Shown piece after piece: positions 1 through 9,093 of a DNA stretch of 64,000 nucleotides; the first letter of the stretch is position 1; the number at the start of each line of letters is the position of its first letter. Below the pieces are notes generated by a model that ran no database searches, was not told the DNA's origin, and worked only from the letters and a program-made list of their open reading frames with translations. Origin of the DNA: Flavobacterium anhuiense (lineage in GTDB: Bacteria > Bacteroidota > Bacteroidia > Flavobacteriales > Flavobacteriaceae); the NCBI RefSeq assembly GCF_900101855.1, contig NZ_FMVC01000004.1, positions 558,001 to 622,000 on the forward strand. Direction: 5' to 3'. The translations under genes and the position numbers were made by a program.

Positions 1-318
1 TGGAGGGGCAAATTGGGCGGTCAATTCTTTTTTAAATTCTTCGTATTTAATTTTACTTGCATTTACTTTTTCAGTCGCAGCAGCATTGTCTTTAATATCT
101 GCTAAAGCGGCTTGAGCTTCTTGAGATCTTCTATCGTATTCAGCTTCTACGCTTTTCCAATTGTCTTTCAAATCAGCGGCAGCAACATTTTTAACAGAGT
201 CAACATACACTACATAACTTTCTACTGTTTTCTGAGCTCTTTCTTGTTTTTCATCTTTACATGATGTTAATGCTAATACTAATACTGCAATTCCTGTAGT
301 TATTTTTATGTTTTCCAT
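1..318 (-). CDS. Putative lipoprotein, C-terminus cut by window edge
   Basis: Read on the minus strand from an ATG at 316-318, the frame stays open for 106 codons to the window edge, so the stop is missing. The first 20 residues are a lipoprotein signal peptide: hydrophobic run followed by the lipobox LTSC, with Cys20 as the expected lipidated residue. The rest is Lys/Glu/Ala-rich and predicted helical or coiled, with no catalytic motif visible. It resembles small envelope lipoproteins of unknown role. The gene is too short for a family assignment. A TAAATTTG -7 box lies about 30 bases upstream. Confidence 0.75.
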   Translation of the reverse strand, partial: MENIKITTGIAVLVLALTSCKDEKQERAQKTVESYVVYVDSVKNVAAADLKDNWKSVEAEYDRRSQEAQAALADIKDNAAATEKVNASKIKYEEFKKELTAQFAPP

Positions 319-609
319 AATCTTAGTTATTAATTAATTGATATATTCAAATTTACTTAATACCAATTCTAATAAATTACATTATTATCATATTTTTAAA
401 ATAAAAAACATTTTAAAACTATAAAATATCACATATAATGAGAATTACGCAAAATTAATTCTGAATTATATAACCGCTTTTGTTTAAAAAAATCTATTTA
501 TTAATTATCCCGGTTTTATTGTACGCCAAAACGATTTGTAACAAAAACCAATTATCAACTACTTATTCAAAAGTGTTTTGTACTTTTAAATCCAAAATTG
601 TAAACTAAA
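319..609. other. AT-rich divergent promoter region
   Basis: This stretch separates two divergent genes and carries no ORF worth calling. It holds the minus-strand TAAATTTG box at 348-355 and, for the ATPase gene, a near-consensus TACTTTTA at 581-588. No palindromic operator or RNA fold is evident. Confidence 0.5.
348..355 (-). promoter_or_regulatory. Bacteroidota -7 box for the lipoprotein gene
   Basis: Minus-strand TAAATTTG fits the TAnnTTTG consensus and lies 29 bases before the lipoprotein ATG. No TTG -33 element is visible at normal spacing. Confidence 0.4.
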
Positions 610-1296
610 ATGGCTGAACCATTAATTAAAATAACCGACATCAAACGAAATTTTACTTTAGGAAATGAGATAGTTTATGTTTTAAAGGGAATAGATCTAG
701 AAATACAAAAAGGCGAATATGTTGCTTTAATGGGACCTTCTGGATCAGGAAAATCTACATTAATGAATTTATTGGGCTGTTTAGATACGCCAACTTCGGG
801 TCGTTATATTTTAAATGGAAAAGATGTCAGCAAAATGAAAGATGATGAATTGGCGGAAATTAGAAACAAAGAAATTGGTTTCGTTTTTCAGACCTTCAAT
901 CTTTTACCAAGAACAACTGCCTTAGATAATGTTGCCTTGCCAATGATTTATGCCGGTCACGGAAAATCTGAAAGAATGGCCCGCGCAACCGAGGTTTTAA
1001 AACAGGTTAATCTGGCAGACAGAATGGATCACCAGCCCAATCAGCTTTCTGGAGGACAGCGCCAGCGTGTTGCTGTTGCCCGCGCTTTGGTCAACAAGCC
1101 TTCTATAATTCTGGCCGATGAGCCAACAGGAAACTTAGACAGTAAAACTTCTGTTGAAATTATGAAGCTTTTTGGAGATATTCATGCACAAGGAAATACT
1201 GTAATCCTAGTAACTCACGAAGAAGATATTGCTGCGTATGCTCACAGAATTATCCGTTTACGAGATGGTTTAATTGAAAGCGACACGAAAAAATAA
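610..1296 (+). CDS. ABC transporter ATP-binding protein, LolD/MacB type
   Basis: Hydrolyses ATP for a FtsX/MacB-type permease that acts on the cell envelope rather than on cytoplasmic solutes. All nucleotide-binding motifs are present: Walker A GPSGSGKS at residues 42-49, Q-loop Gln94, signature LSGGQ at 146-150, Walker B IILADE at 166-171, and a switch His in LVTHEED. The length of 228 residues and the NLDSKT motif after Walker B are typical of the LolD/MacB/FtsE group. No permease gene is adjacent. A MacB-type permease without its own ATPase lies at 49435 in this window and is a possible partner, which is inference only. A near-consensus -7 box (TACTTTTA, 581-588) precedes it. Confidence 0.88.
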   Translation: MAEPLIKITDIKRNFTLGNEIVYVLKGIDLEIQKGEYVALMGPSGSGKSTLMNLLGCLDTPTSGRYILNGKDVSKMKDDELAEIRNKEIGFVFQTFNLLPRTTALDNVALPMIYAGHGKSERMARATEVLKQVNLADRMDHQPNQLSGGQRQRVAVARALVNKPSIILADEPTGNLDSKTSVEIMKLFGDIHAQGNTVILVTHEEDIAAYAHRIIRLRDGLIESDTKK

Positions 1297-1308
1297 TTTT
1301 AGATTTCC

Positions 1309-1401
1309 GATTTTAGATTTCTGATTTTAGATTTTAGATTTTAGATTACTTGCTAAATCTTAAATTTTAAACAACAACATTTCAATCAAAAATCTAAAAT
1401 C
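1309..1401. repeat. Iterated-word inverted repeat (TTAGATT family)
   Basis: The spacer downstream of the ATPase gene iterates GATTTTAGATTT-like words, then repeats their complement before the next gene. The 12-base arms at 1309-1320 and 1390-1401 pair perfectly and neighbouring copies extend the pairing. The same word recurs at about 49265-49290. Confidence 0.7.
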
Positions 1402-1425
1402 AAAAATCAACAATCTACAATCACC

Positions 1426-1995
1426 ATGAAAGTATATACCAAAACAGGCGATAAAGGCACAACGGCTCTTTTTGGAGGAACTCGCGTACCAAAAGATCAC
1501 ATCAGAATTGACAGTTATGGAACTGTTGATGAGCTGAATTCTTATATTGGATTAATTCGCGATCAGGAAATGGATTCGCATTACAAAACCATTTTAATCG
1601 AAATCCAAGATCGCCTTTTTACGATTGGTGCCATTTTGGCAACTCCACAAGAGAAAGAAGTTTTAAAAAACGGAAAACTTCGCCTGGAAAATCTCGGAAT
1701 AATTGAATCAGATATTGAATTACTCGAAAACGAAATAGATAAAATGGACGAGAGTCTTCCGCCAATGACTCATTTTGTTTTGCCTGGAGGGCACCCTACC
1801 GTGTCACATTGTCATATAGCACGCTGTATTTGCCGTCGTGCAGAACGTTTAGCAGTGCATTTAAGTCATAATGAACACGTTCCGGAAATAGCAATACAGT
1901 ACCTAAACCGACTTTCTGACTACCTTTTTGTCTTGGCACGAAAGTTGTCCTCAGACTTAAAAGCGGAGGAAGTGAAATGGATTCCAAGAAAGTAA
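1426..1995 (+). CDS. Cob(I)yrinic acid a,c-diamide adenosyltransferase, PduO type
   Basis: Transfers the adenosyl group of ATP to cob(I)alamin, making adenosylcobalamin, the cofactor of methylmalonyl-CoA mutase. Family hallmarks are visible: N-terminal YTKTGDKGTT (residues 4-13) for ATP binding, DELNS at 35-39, the RRAER motif at 137-141 and NRLSDYLF at 161-168. The length of 189 residues is normal for PduO-type enzymes, which are unrelated to CobA/BtuR. It sits alone between repeat-rich spacers. MeaB and both mutase subunits lie elsewhere in this window, which supports a role in supplying that enzyme. It could equally serve other B12 enzymes. Confidence 0.92.
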   Translation: MKVYTKTGDKGTTALFGGTRVPKDHIRIDSYGTVDELNSYIGLIRDQEMDSHYKTILIEIQDRLFTIGAILATPQEKEVLKNGKLRLENLGIIESDIELLENEIDKMDESLPPMTHFVLPGGHPTVSHCHIARCICRRAERLAVHLSHNEHVPEIAIQYLNRLSDYLFVLARKLSSDLKAEEVKWIPRK

Positions 1996-2110
1996 ACAGT
2001 CGCAGTTTTCAATTTTCAGACTGCAAAACTGAATACAGAAAAACACAGTAGTTAGTAGCAAATTTCAGTTTTAAAACTGAGAACTGGCACTGAAAACTGA
2101 GTACTAGCAA
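1996..2110. repeat. Iterated-word inverted repeat (CAGTTTTC family)
   Basis: The spacer after the adenosyltransferase repeats variants of CAGTTTTCA and their complement. It includes the 14-base perfect palindrome CAGTTTTAAAACTG at 2066-2079. The same words reappear near 5870, 5990, 39630 and 50690. Confidence 0.65.
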
Positions 2111-2149
2111 AGACGTTCTTAAATTTTATTAAAATAAATCAAAATTTAC

Positions 2150-2179
2150 TTGTCTTTTTCAGTAAAAAATTTATTTTTG
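2150..2179 (+). promoter_or_regulatory. Promoter of the small acidic protein gene
   Basis: A TTG at 2150-2152 and TATTTTTG at 2172-2179 are separated by 19 bases. This is a full match to the Bacteroidota TTG/TAnnTTTG promoter pair, about 20 bases before the ATG at 2201. Confidence 0.7.
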
Positions 2180-2200
2180 CACAAACTAAACAGATAACAG

Positions 2201-2422
2201 ATGTATTGGACATTAGAATTAGCATCTTATTTAAGTGATGCGCCATGGCCTGCTAACAAAGATGAACTTATTGACTACGCCATTAGAGCTGGTGCTCCAT
2301 TAGAGGTAGTAGAAAACCTTCAGTCAATCGAAGATGAAGGTGAGATATATGAATCAATGGAAGAAATTTGGCCTGATTATCCAACAGACGAAGATTATCT
2401 TTGGAATGAGGATGAATATTAA
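2201..2422 (+). CDS. Small acidic DUF2795-like protein
   Basis: A 73-residue acidic protein with no signal peptide or membrane segment. Its N-terminal half (residues 5-42) resembles the short helical DUF2795 domain: an aromatic start, then PWPANKDELIDYA and a hydrophobic/charged helix. The tail is rich in Glu, Asp and Tyr. It has its own good promoter and a terminator right after the stop, so it is probably a single-gene transcript upstream of secA. The biochemical function is unknown and the family match is from memory of the pattern. Confidence 0.75.
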   Translation: MYWTLELASYLSDAPWPANKDELIDYAIRAGAPLEVVENLQSIEDEGEIYESMEEIWPDYPTDEDYLWNEDEY

Positions 2423-2439
2423 AAAATAAACCAAAGGAA

Positions 2440-2468
2440 AAAGTCTCATCATAGAGACTTTTTTTTTG
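2440..2468 (+). terminator. Intrinsic terminator
   Basis: Stem AAAGTCTC/GAGACTTT with a 6-base loop is followed by a run of T. It sits just after the small acidic protein gene and before secA. Confidence 0.8.
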
Positions 2469-2509
2469 GTTCAAATACATATTATATAATAAAAGAAATA
2501 CAATAAATC

Positions 2510-5500
2510 ATGAGTTTCATAAACAGTATTATTAAAGTCTTTGTCGGCGATAAGTCGCAGAAAGATGTCAAAGCTTTACAACCTTACTTAAATAAAATTA
2601 AAACATTCGAAGCTCCATTAATGAGTCTTACAAACGACGAATTAAGAGGAAGAACCGTTTATTTTAAAGATAGAATCAAAGAAGCTAGAGCTGAAAAAGA
2701 TGCTAAAATTGCTTCGCTGAAAGCCGAAGTAGAAAACATCGAAGACATCGATAAAAGAGAAGACATTTATGATGCAATAGATGCTCTTGAAAAAGAAGCT
2801 TATGAAATCTCAGAAAAAACTTTAATGGAAATTCTTCCAGAAGCTTTTTCTGTTGTAAAAGAAACGGCTCGCCGTTTTAAAGAAAACTCACACATTGAAG
2901 TTACAGCAACTCCTAAAGATCGCGAGTTTTCAGCAACAAAATCATATATCACTATTGATGGTGATAAAGCTATTTGGGCTAACAAATGGAATGCTGCTGG
3001 AAAAGACATCACTTGGGACATGATTCACTACGATGTTCAATTAATTGGTGGTATGGTATTGCACGAAGGTAAAGTTGCCGAAATGCAAACGGGAGAAGGA
3101 AAAACTTTGGTAGCTACTCTTCCACTTTACTTAAATGCTTTGACTGGAAACGGTGTTCATTTAGTAACGGTGAACGACTACTTAGCGAAACGTGATAGCA
3201 CATGGAAAGCTCCTTTATTCGAGTTCCACGGTTTATCTGTTGACTGTATCGACAATCACCAACCAAGTACAGAAGCTAGAAAAAAAGCTTACGATGCGGA
3301 TATCACTTACGGAACCAACAACGAATTTGGTTTTGACTACCTAAGAGATAACATGGCGCACTCGCCTAGCGATTTAGTGCAGAGAAAACACAATTTTGCC
3401 ATTGTCGACGAGGTTGACTCTGTATTGATTGATGACGCTAGAACACCTCTTATCATTTCAGGACCAGTTCCTCAAGGAGATCGCCATGAATTCAACGAAT
3501 TGAAACCAAAAATCGAAAACTTAGTTGCACAACAGCGTCAGTTAGCAAATGGTTTCTTAGCTGAAGCTAAAAAATTAATCAAAGAAGGTAATACAAAAGA
3601 TGGAGGTTTCCAATTATTGAGAGCTTACAGAAGTTTACCTAAAAATAAAGCATTAATTAAATTTTTAAGTGAAGAAGGAATTAAACAATTGCTTCAAAAA
3701 ACTGAAAATCAATATATGCAAGATAACAATCGTGAAATGCACAAAGTTGACGAAGCTTTGTATTTTGTGATTGAAGAAAAAAACAATCAAGTTGAATTGA
3801 CAGACAACGGTATCAAATACCTTTCTGGAGATACTGATGCAGATTTCTTCGTTTTACCAGATATCGGAACAGAAATCGCTGCTATTGAAAAACAAAAATT
3901 AGATAAAGACGCGGAAGCTGAAGCCAAAGAAAGATTATTCCAAGATTTTGGCGTAAAAAGCGAACGTATCCATACTCTTACTCAGCTTTTAAAAGCATAT
4001 GCTTTATTCGAAAAAGATGTAGAGTACGTTATCATGGACAACAAAATTATGATTGTCGATGAGCAGACAGGTCGTATCATGGACGGACGCCGTTATTCAG
4101 ACGGTCTTCACCAAGCGATCGAAGCAAAAGAAAACGTAAAAATCGAAGCTGCAACTCAAACTTTTGCAACAGTTACATTACAGAACTATTTCAGAATGTA
4201 CAGCAAATTAGCAGGTATGACTGGTACTGCTGTTACAGAAGCTGGTGAGTTATGGCAAATCTATAAATTGGATGTTGTTGAAATTCCGACAAACCGTCCG
4301 ATTGCGAGACAAGATAAAGAAGATTACATTTACAAAACCACACGCGAAAAATTCAACGCTGTAATTGAGGATGTTACTGAATTATCAAAAGCAGGAAGAC
4401 CAGTATTGATTGGAACAACTTCTGTAGAGATTTCAGAGTTATTAAGCCGTATGCTTAAAATGAGAGGAATCCAACACAACGTATTGAACGCTAAAATGCA
4501 CAAACAAGAGGCACAAATCGTTGAAGAAGCTGGTAAAGCTGGAGTTGTAACCATTGCAACAAACATGGCTGGTCGTGGTACCGATATTAAATTATCTCCA
4601 GAAGTAAAAGCTGCGGGAGGTTTAGCAATCGTTGGTACAGAGCGTCACGACTCTCGTCGTGTAGACAGACAGTTGCGCGGTCGTTCTGGCCGTCAAGGAG
4701 ATCCAGGAAGTTCTCAATTCTACGTTTCCCTTGAAGATAACTTAATGCGTTTATTCGGTTCTGAAAGAGTTGCGAAAGTAATGGACAGAATGGGATTAAA
4801 AGAAGGTGAAGTTATTCAGCATTCTATGATGACTAAATCTATCGAACGCGCTCAGAAAAAAGTAGAAGAAAACAACTTTGGGGTTCGTAAACGTTTATTA
4901 GAATATGATGACGTGATGAATTCTCAACGTGAAGTAGTTTACAAACGTCGTCGTCACGCATTGTTTGGAGAGCGTTTGAAACTGGATATCGCGAATATGC
5001 TTTATGACACTTGCGAATTAATCGTAAGCAATAATAAAGTGGCGAATGACTTCAAAGGATTTGAATTTGATTTGATTCGTTATTTCGGAATTACATCTCC
5101 GATTTCAGAAGCTGAATTTGCAAAATTAAATGATATTGAAGTTACTGGAAAAGTTTACAAAGAAGCCTTAGCATTCTATACAGAAAAAACAGAAAGAAGC
5201 GCAAGAGAAGCTTTCCCAATCATTAAAGGAGTTTACGAAGAGCCAAACAATCATTTCGAAAGAATTGTAGTTCCATTTACAGACGGAATCAAAACTTTGA
5301 ATGTGGTAACAGACTTGAAAAAAGCTTATGACAGCGAAGGTGCTCAATTAATTGCTGATTTTGAGAAAAACATCACGCTTTCTATTGTTGATGAAGCTTG
5401 GAAAAAACACTTACGCAAAATGGACGAATTGAAACAATCTGTTCAATTGGCGGTTCACGAGCAAAAAGATCCATTGCTTATCTACAAATTAGAAGCTTTC

Positions 5501-5854
5501 AACTTGTTTAGAGGAATGTTGGATAACGTTAATAAAGAAGTAATTTCATTCTTATTTAAAGGTGACTTACCTGCTCAAAACGCTCCTGAAATTCACGAAG
5601 CAAGAGAGGTAGCTCGTCCAAAAGAAAACTTACAACTAAGCAAAGACGAAATTCCAAACAGCGAAAGTTTAAACCGTGAAGCTGGAGAAACACAACAGCG
5701 TCAGGTTACTGAAACTATCGTTAGAGATATGCCAAAAATCAACCGAAATGATACTGTAACAGTTCAGGAAGTTGCAACTGGTAAAACAGAAACAATGAAG
5801 TACAAAAAAGCTGAGGCATTAATCGCTGCTGGAACTTGGGTTTTGATTAACTAA
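2510..5854 (+). CDS. secA: Preprotein translocase ATPase SecA
   Basis: Motor ATPase that drives unfolded preproteins through SecYEG. Walker A MQTGEGKT is at residues 192-199 and the DEVD Walker B at 300-303. Further helicase-like motifs follow, including [12 protein letters not shown] and [19 protein letters not shown]. The length of 1,114 residues exceeds the roughly 900 of E. coli SecA, mainly through an acidic/Lys-rich insertion near residues 60-100 and another after 330, as usual for Bacteroidota. The C-terminus ends in a Lys-rich segment and AGTWVLIN and lacks the cysteine/histidine zinc tail that binds SecB in proteobacteria. It is transcribed alone and ends before a perfect palindromic terminator. 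Confidence 0.98.
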   Translation: MSFINSIIKVFVGDKSQKDVKALQPYLNKIKTFEAPLMSLTNDELRGRTVYFKDRIKEARAEKDAKIASLKAEVENIEDIDKREDIYDAIDALEKEAYEISEKTLMEILPEAFSVVKETARRFKENSHIEVTATPKDREFSATKSYITIDGDKAIWANKWNAAGKDITWDMIHYDVQLIGGMVLHEGKVAEMQTGEGKTLVATLPLYLNALTGNGVHLVTVNDYLAKRDSTWKAPLFEFHGLSVDCIDNHQPSTEARKKAYDADITYGTNNEFGFDYLRDNMAHSPSDLVQRKHNFAIVDEVDSVLIDDARTPLIISGPVPQGDRHEFNELKPKIENLVAQQRQLANGFLAEAKKLIKEGNTKDGGFQLLRAYRSLPKNKALIKFLSEEGIKQLLQKTENQYMQDNNREMHKVDEALYFVIEEKNNQVELTDNGIKYLSGDTDADFFVLPDIGTEIAAIEKQKLDKDAEAEAKERLFQDFGVKSERIHTLTQLLKAYALFEKDVEYVIMDNKIMIVDEQTGRIMDGRRYSDGLHQAIEAKENVKIEAATQTFATVTLQNYFRMYSKLAGMTGTAVTEAGELWQIYKLDVVEIPTNRPIARQDKEDYIYKTTREKFNAVIEDVTELSKAGRPVLIGTTSVEISELLSRMLKMRGIQHNVLNAKMHKQEAQIVEEAGKAGVVTIATNMAGRGTDIKLSPEVKAAGGLAIVGTERHDSRRVDRQLRGRSGRQGDPGSSQFYVSLEDNLMRLFGSERVAKVMDRMGLKEGEVIQHSMMTKSIERAQKKVEENNFGVRKRLLEYDDVMNSQREVVYKRRRHALFGERLKLDIANMLYDTCELIVSNNKVANDFKGFEFDLIRYFGITSPISEAEFAKLNDIEVTGKVYKEALAFYTEKTERSAREAFPIIKGVYEEPNNHFERIVVPFTDGIKTLNVVTDLKKAYDSEGAQLIADFEKNITLSIVDEAWKKHLRKMDELKQSVQLAVHEQKDPLLIYKLEAFNLFRGMLDNVNKEVISFLFKGDLPAQNAPEIHEAREVARPKENLQLSKDEIPNSESLNREAGETQQRQVTETIVRDMPKINRNDTVTVQEVATGKTETMKYKKAEALIAAGTWVLIN

Positions 5855-5914
5855 ATATTTTTTTAGTATTCAGTCGCAGTCTTAGTTTACAGACTGATAC
5901 TTTAAATACCATAA

Positions 5915-5946
5915 AAAAGACCGATAGTTTAAACTATCGGTCTTTT
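5915..5946. terminator. Bidirectional palindromic terminator
   Basis: A 32-base perfect palindrome (AAAAGACCGATAGTTT and its mirror complement) lies between convergent secA and trmH. Its A and T flanks let it terminate transcription from either side. CAGTCGCAGTC/GACTGAGACTG-type words flank it on both sides. Confidence 0.85.
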
Positions 5947-6012
5947 CTTTTATTTATTTATCTAAATTTCTAGTTTATGCTTCGAACTGTGACTGAGACT
6001 GAAAACTGCGAC

Positions 6013-6675
6013 TTATCTAGGATTATCCTGATAATATCTTGCCTCAATTCGTTTTATATCACGTATCGAATTTTTAGCCCAATCTAATCTTTTTGCTAAA
6101 ATTTCTTCATCGCTTAATTTCCAATCAATATCAGATCTTCTAAGTCTGTTTGTCAAACTTTGAATAATAATCGCTGCAGAAACTGAAATATTCAAACTTT
6201 CTGTAAAACCTACCATTGGTATTTTTAAGAAACCATCTGCGTTATCCATAATTTCTTTTGACAATCCTTCTTTTTCTGTTCCAAAGAATAAAGCGCTTGG
6301 TTTTGAGATATCAAAATCTTCAAGCATACAGTCTTTTTCATGTGGAGTTGTGGCAATAATCTGGTATCCTTTGCTTCTTAAATCTGAAAGGCATCCTGAA
6401 ACCGAATCAAATCGGTTAATGTCAACCCATTTTTGCGCACCTAAAGCAATTTCTTTATCGATTCTTTTTCCAAAGCGCTGTTCAATTACATTTAATTCCT
6501 GAATTCCAAAAACTTCACAGCTTCGCATTACCGCACTTGTATTATGCATCTGATAAACATCTTCTACTGCAACTGTAAAATGTTTTGTTCTATTTTCTAG
6601 TACTTTTAAAAAATTAGCTTTTCTATTTTCAGTTAATATGTTTTCTAAGAATGCGAGATAATCTAAATCAATCAT
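6013..6675 (-). CDS. trmH: TrmH-family tRNA/rRNA 2'-O-methyltransferase
   Basis: SPOUT-fold methyltransferase that uses S-adenosylmethionine to methylate a ribose 2'-hydroxyl, probably G18 of tRNA. The three SpoU motifs are present: NTSAVMRS with Asn45 and Arg51, FGTEKEGLS at 131-139, and IPMVGFTESLNISVSAA at 152-168 forming the knot and cofactor site. The length of 220 residues fits TrmH rather than the longer rRNA enzyme RlmB. A TATTTTTG box lies 18 bases upstream. An rRNA target cannot be excluded from sequence alone. Confidence 0.9.
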   Translation of the reverse strand: MIDLDYLAFLENILTENRKANFLKVLENRTKHFTVAVEDVYQMHNTSAVMRSCEVFGIQELNVIEQRFGKRIDKEIALGAQKWVDINRFDSVSGCLSDLRSKGYQIIATTPHEKDCMLEDFDISKPSALFFGTEKEGLSKEIMDNADGFLKIPMVGFTESLNISVSAAIIIQSLTNRLRRSDIDWKLSDEEILAKRLDWAKNSIRDIKRIEARYYQDNPR

Positions 6676-6692
6676 TTTATTTAAGTTTGGCG

Positions 6693-6700
6693 CAAAAATA
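6693..6700 (-). promoter_or_regulatory. Promoter -7 box of trmH
   Basis: Minus-strand TATTTTTG matches TAnnTTTG exactly and lies 17 bases before the trmH start codon. Confidence 0.55.
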
Positions 6701-6735
6701 CATAAATAAAAGAAAAAGAAGCTTCGTGCAAATTT

Positions 6736-7704
6736 TCAACGCGCCAAATCTTCAATGAAATTGGCATTCAGCTTTTCGTGAAGCAGATTAACTTCATTCA
6801 AATTAATAGACAAAATATCGTCTTTGTAAGAATCTCCAATAAAAACAGTATTTTCATTTTTAGAATGTTTTTTAAGTCGTTCCAACATGCCATTTAATTC
6901 AATTTCGGAAAATTTGACATTTATGAAAGCTATAAATCTTTCTACGACATTTTTCATTCCATCATTATAATTCAGCAGTATCACATTGCTGTCTTTTTCA
7001 TAAAAATGGAGAAAACCTTGAAAATATTTTTCTAAAACCAAAGCTTGATACTGCTGAAAACTTACCTCTTGAACTTCTTTAGAAGTAATTCCAAAAACAC
7101 TCGACGGAATTAAATTTGGAATCATATGCATACCCGCCATCTTTTGGTGCGACCTTAAAACTTCTCCTGGATTTCGATACAGTAATGCAAAAGGAATTTT
7201 AGGAAAAACCGATCGCAAATAAGAAGCCTCAAAAATGCTCCACGCGTCTAGTTTTATAATCAGATTTTTTTGTTCAGTAGATCGTTTCTGTCCAAACAAT
7301 CTTATAAGCGATTGAAGCAAAATGGTTTTAGTACCTGCATCAAAAGCATCGCTTCTTAAAATCTGATCGACAATTGGAGCTTCAGACACCATAATGTTTT
7401 CAGACGAAGTCGCTAAGCACTGACTTAACATAGTAGAGCCACATCTTGATATATGAAAAACAAATCCTTTTAATGGTACAAATTCGAGTTCGTTAGACCA
7501 TTCAATTAGATTTTCTGTTGTACTTATTAATTTAAACAGTTTTGAATTATAGTTGTGGCTTCTACATTTCGCAATTGTTTCTTCAAAAAAAGGATCTGCA
7601 AAAGGAATATCAGAAAAATAAAGCCATTCAAAATAGACTTCATTTTCTTTTTCAATCAATTTAATCGGAATCCAATTTGAGATAAGATGCTGTATACTTT
7701 CCAT
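6736..7704 (-). CDS. PAPS-dependent sulfotransferase-like protein
   Basis: P-loop sulfotransferase-fold protein expected to move a sulfuryl group from PAPS to a hydroxyl or amine. The 5'-phosphosulfate loop is seen at residues 84-93 (HISRCGSTML), and a 3'-phosphate-type segment IPFALLYRNPGEVLRSHQKM follows further on. No signal peptide or membrane helix is visible, so it is likely cytoplasmic. It is the third gene of a tight minus-strand operon: APS kinase, then a hydroxylase-like oxygenase, then this gene, with gaps of 4 and 2 bases. The first gene can make its donor and the second could create its acceptor hydroxyl. The acceptor is unknown. Confidence 0.82.
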   Translation of the reverse strand: MESIQHLISNWIPIKLIEKENEVYFEWLYFSDIPFADPFFEETIAKCRSHNYNSKLFKLISTTENLIEWSNELEFVPLKGFVFHISRCGSTMLSQCLATSSENIMVSEAPIVDQILRSDAFDAGTKTILLQSLIRLFGQKRSTEQKNLIIKLDAWSIFEASYLRSVFPKIPFALLYRNPGEVLRSHQKMAGMHMIPNLIPSSVFGITSKEVQEVSFQQYQALVLEKYFQGFLHFYEKDSNVILLNYNDGMKNVVERFIAFINVKFSEIELNGMLERLKKHSKNENTVFIGDSYKDDILSINLNEVNLLHEKLNANFIEDLAR

Positions 7705-7706
7705 TT

Positions 7707-8396
7707 TTATGGGTTCATTTGTGATTGAAGTTCGGCAATAATCTTAGCATTGGTTTCAGATGGGTTTCTGGAAAGCTCTGCAATAATCTGTCGTTTTACC
7801 TCATCTGAATGCTGTATTTTGGGTACGAAATTCACATCAAAACCCATTTTAGAAAACAATTCATCAGACCAATCATTTCTTATGCAATCTAAAGTCAAAT
7901 GAATTCTAGGTTCTGAACTTTTATTCTGAACACTGTGCGGCAATTGAAAATTGGCATACCAACACTCTCCCATTTTCATTGGAACTAGTTTTTTATCTAC
8001 ATAAAAATAAACTTCAGAATTGGTTACAATAGGAACATGAATCCTGAAAAAACCATCTTCATACGACGTATCATTATCAACATGCTCTTTTATCTCACTA
8101 TTAGGACCCAGTCTTAGTAATCTCACCGCTTCTTTTTCGCATTCAAACCAATCCATTATTTCTTTAAAATACGGACAGCTATCCAACAAAGGCGTATTTT
8201 TATATTCTTTATCTGCAAAAGAAAGTATGTCGGTTTCCAAACCAGATTGCGACCGCAAAGAAACGCTTGTCCATTTTCCTTCGTAACGATTCGTATTAAA
8301 ATGCGGTGTCCATAAATTGGTCTCGCAAGTCTGTAAATCGTTTTGCAGTTTTTCTATTGAAAAAGAAATGGGAAGCTGGCAGGAAGAAGGATTCAT
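7707..8396 (-). CDS. Aspartyl/asparaginyl beta-hydroxylase-like 2-oxoglutarate oxygenase
   Basis: Predicted Fe(II)/2-oxoglutarate oxygenase of the AspH family, which hydroxylates protein side chains or, in the LpxO/OlsC branch, lipid acyl chains. Visible core: HVDND (His105, Asp107), FFRIHVP (Arg118, His120), GECWYAN and LPHSVQN (His154), then RIHLTLDC (Arg164, His166). His105 and His154 are the likely iron ligands. There is no signal peptide or TPR region. It lies between APS kinase and a sulfotransferase with near-zero spacing, so hydroxylation followed by sulfation is a reasonable hypothesis. The substrate is unknown. Confidence 0.82.
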   Translation of the reverse strand: MNPSSCQLPISFSIEKLQNDLQTCETNLWTPHFNTNRYEGKWTSVSLRSQSGLETDILSFADKEYKNTPLLDSCPYFKEIMDWFECEKEAVRLLRLGPNSEIKEHVDNDTSYEDGFFRIHVPIVTNSEVYFYVDKKLVPMKMGECWYANFQLPHSVQNKSSEPRIHLTLDCIRNDWSDELFSKMGFDVNFVPKIQHSDEVKRQIIAELSRNPSETNAKIIAELQSQMNP

Positions 8397-8400
8397 AACC

Positions 8401-8928
8401 TTAAGATTTTAAATTGCTAATTATAAAATTGTAGAGTTTATTGGCAGAAACCAAAACAGCTTCTGAATCTGTTTTTAGTACTAGATCTGCTTTTTCTGGA
8501 ATTTCAAAAACATCGCTTATACCCGTAAAACTTCTAATTTTATTTTGATCATGATCTGGCAGTAATGCTCTTTTGTATAATCCCTTCGGATCTCTTTCAA
8601 TCAAATTAGCAATAGAGCAATCAAGGAATACCGTTTTTACAAATTCAAAAGCTCTTAATTCACTTCTAACATTTTCATACGGATTTATAACCGACATCAA
8701 AACGATTTTATTTTCCTCGATTAAACTTCGGCCAACCTTAAAAAGACGCCGTACATTTTCGCATCGGTCTTCTTTAGAAAATCCCAAATCTTTACAGATT
8801 GTCTGCCGATAAACATCACCATCTACTATTTCAGCTTCGTAATTATTTTGAAGCAGCAGATGCCTGACATTTTCTGCCAAAGTCGTTTTCCCTGAACCAG
8901 AAAGCCCTGTAAATTGAATTAAAATCAT
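8401..8928 (-). CDS. cysC: Adenylylsulfate kinase (APS kinase)
   Basis: Phosphorylates adenosine 5'-phosphosulfate to PAPS. Walker A GLSGSGKTT lies at residues 8-16, DGD at 36-38, and the APS-site RCENVRR at 55-61, followed by the conserved ISPY-like INPYEN. The length of 175 residues is that of a stand-alone kinase with no sulfurylase fusion. No cysD, cysN or cysH genes are nearby, so this copy probably supplies PAPS for sulfonation rather than for cysteine synthesis. It is the first gene of the operon with the oxygenase and the sulfotransferase. Confidence 0.93.
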   Translation of the reverse strand: MILIQFTGLSGSGKTTLAENVRHLLLQNNYEAEIVDGDVYRQTICKDLGFSKEDRCENVRRLFKVGRSLIEENKIVLMSVINPYENVRSELRAFEFVKTVFLDCSIANLIERDPKGLYKRALLPDHDQNKIRSFTGISDVFEIPEKADLVLKTDSEAVLVSANKLYNFIISNLKS

Positions 8929-9093
8929 TTAGAAACGCTTTTTTCAAATAGAACATTAAAATTAAATAATTCAGAAAGAGAGACAAAGCGTATAAACCCC
9001 CATTCTTTTATCCCAAAAAGTATAGTTTCTCCTCGCTATTTACTAAACATTGAATAAAGAAATCACTATTTTTATCTTTTAATATAACTACGA

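Noticed and set aside
5855..6012. A riboswitch or structured leader between secA and trmH
   Set aside because: The palindrome is explained as a bidirectional terminator flanked by iterated words; no ligand-binding core is seen.
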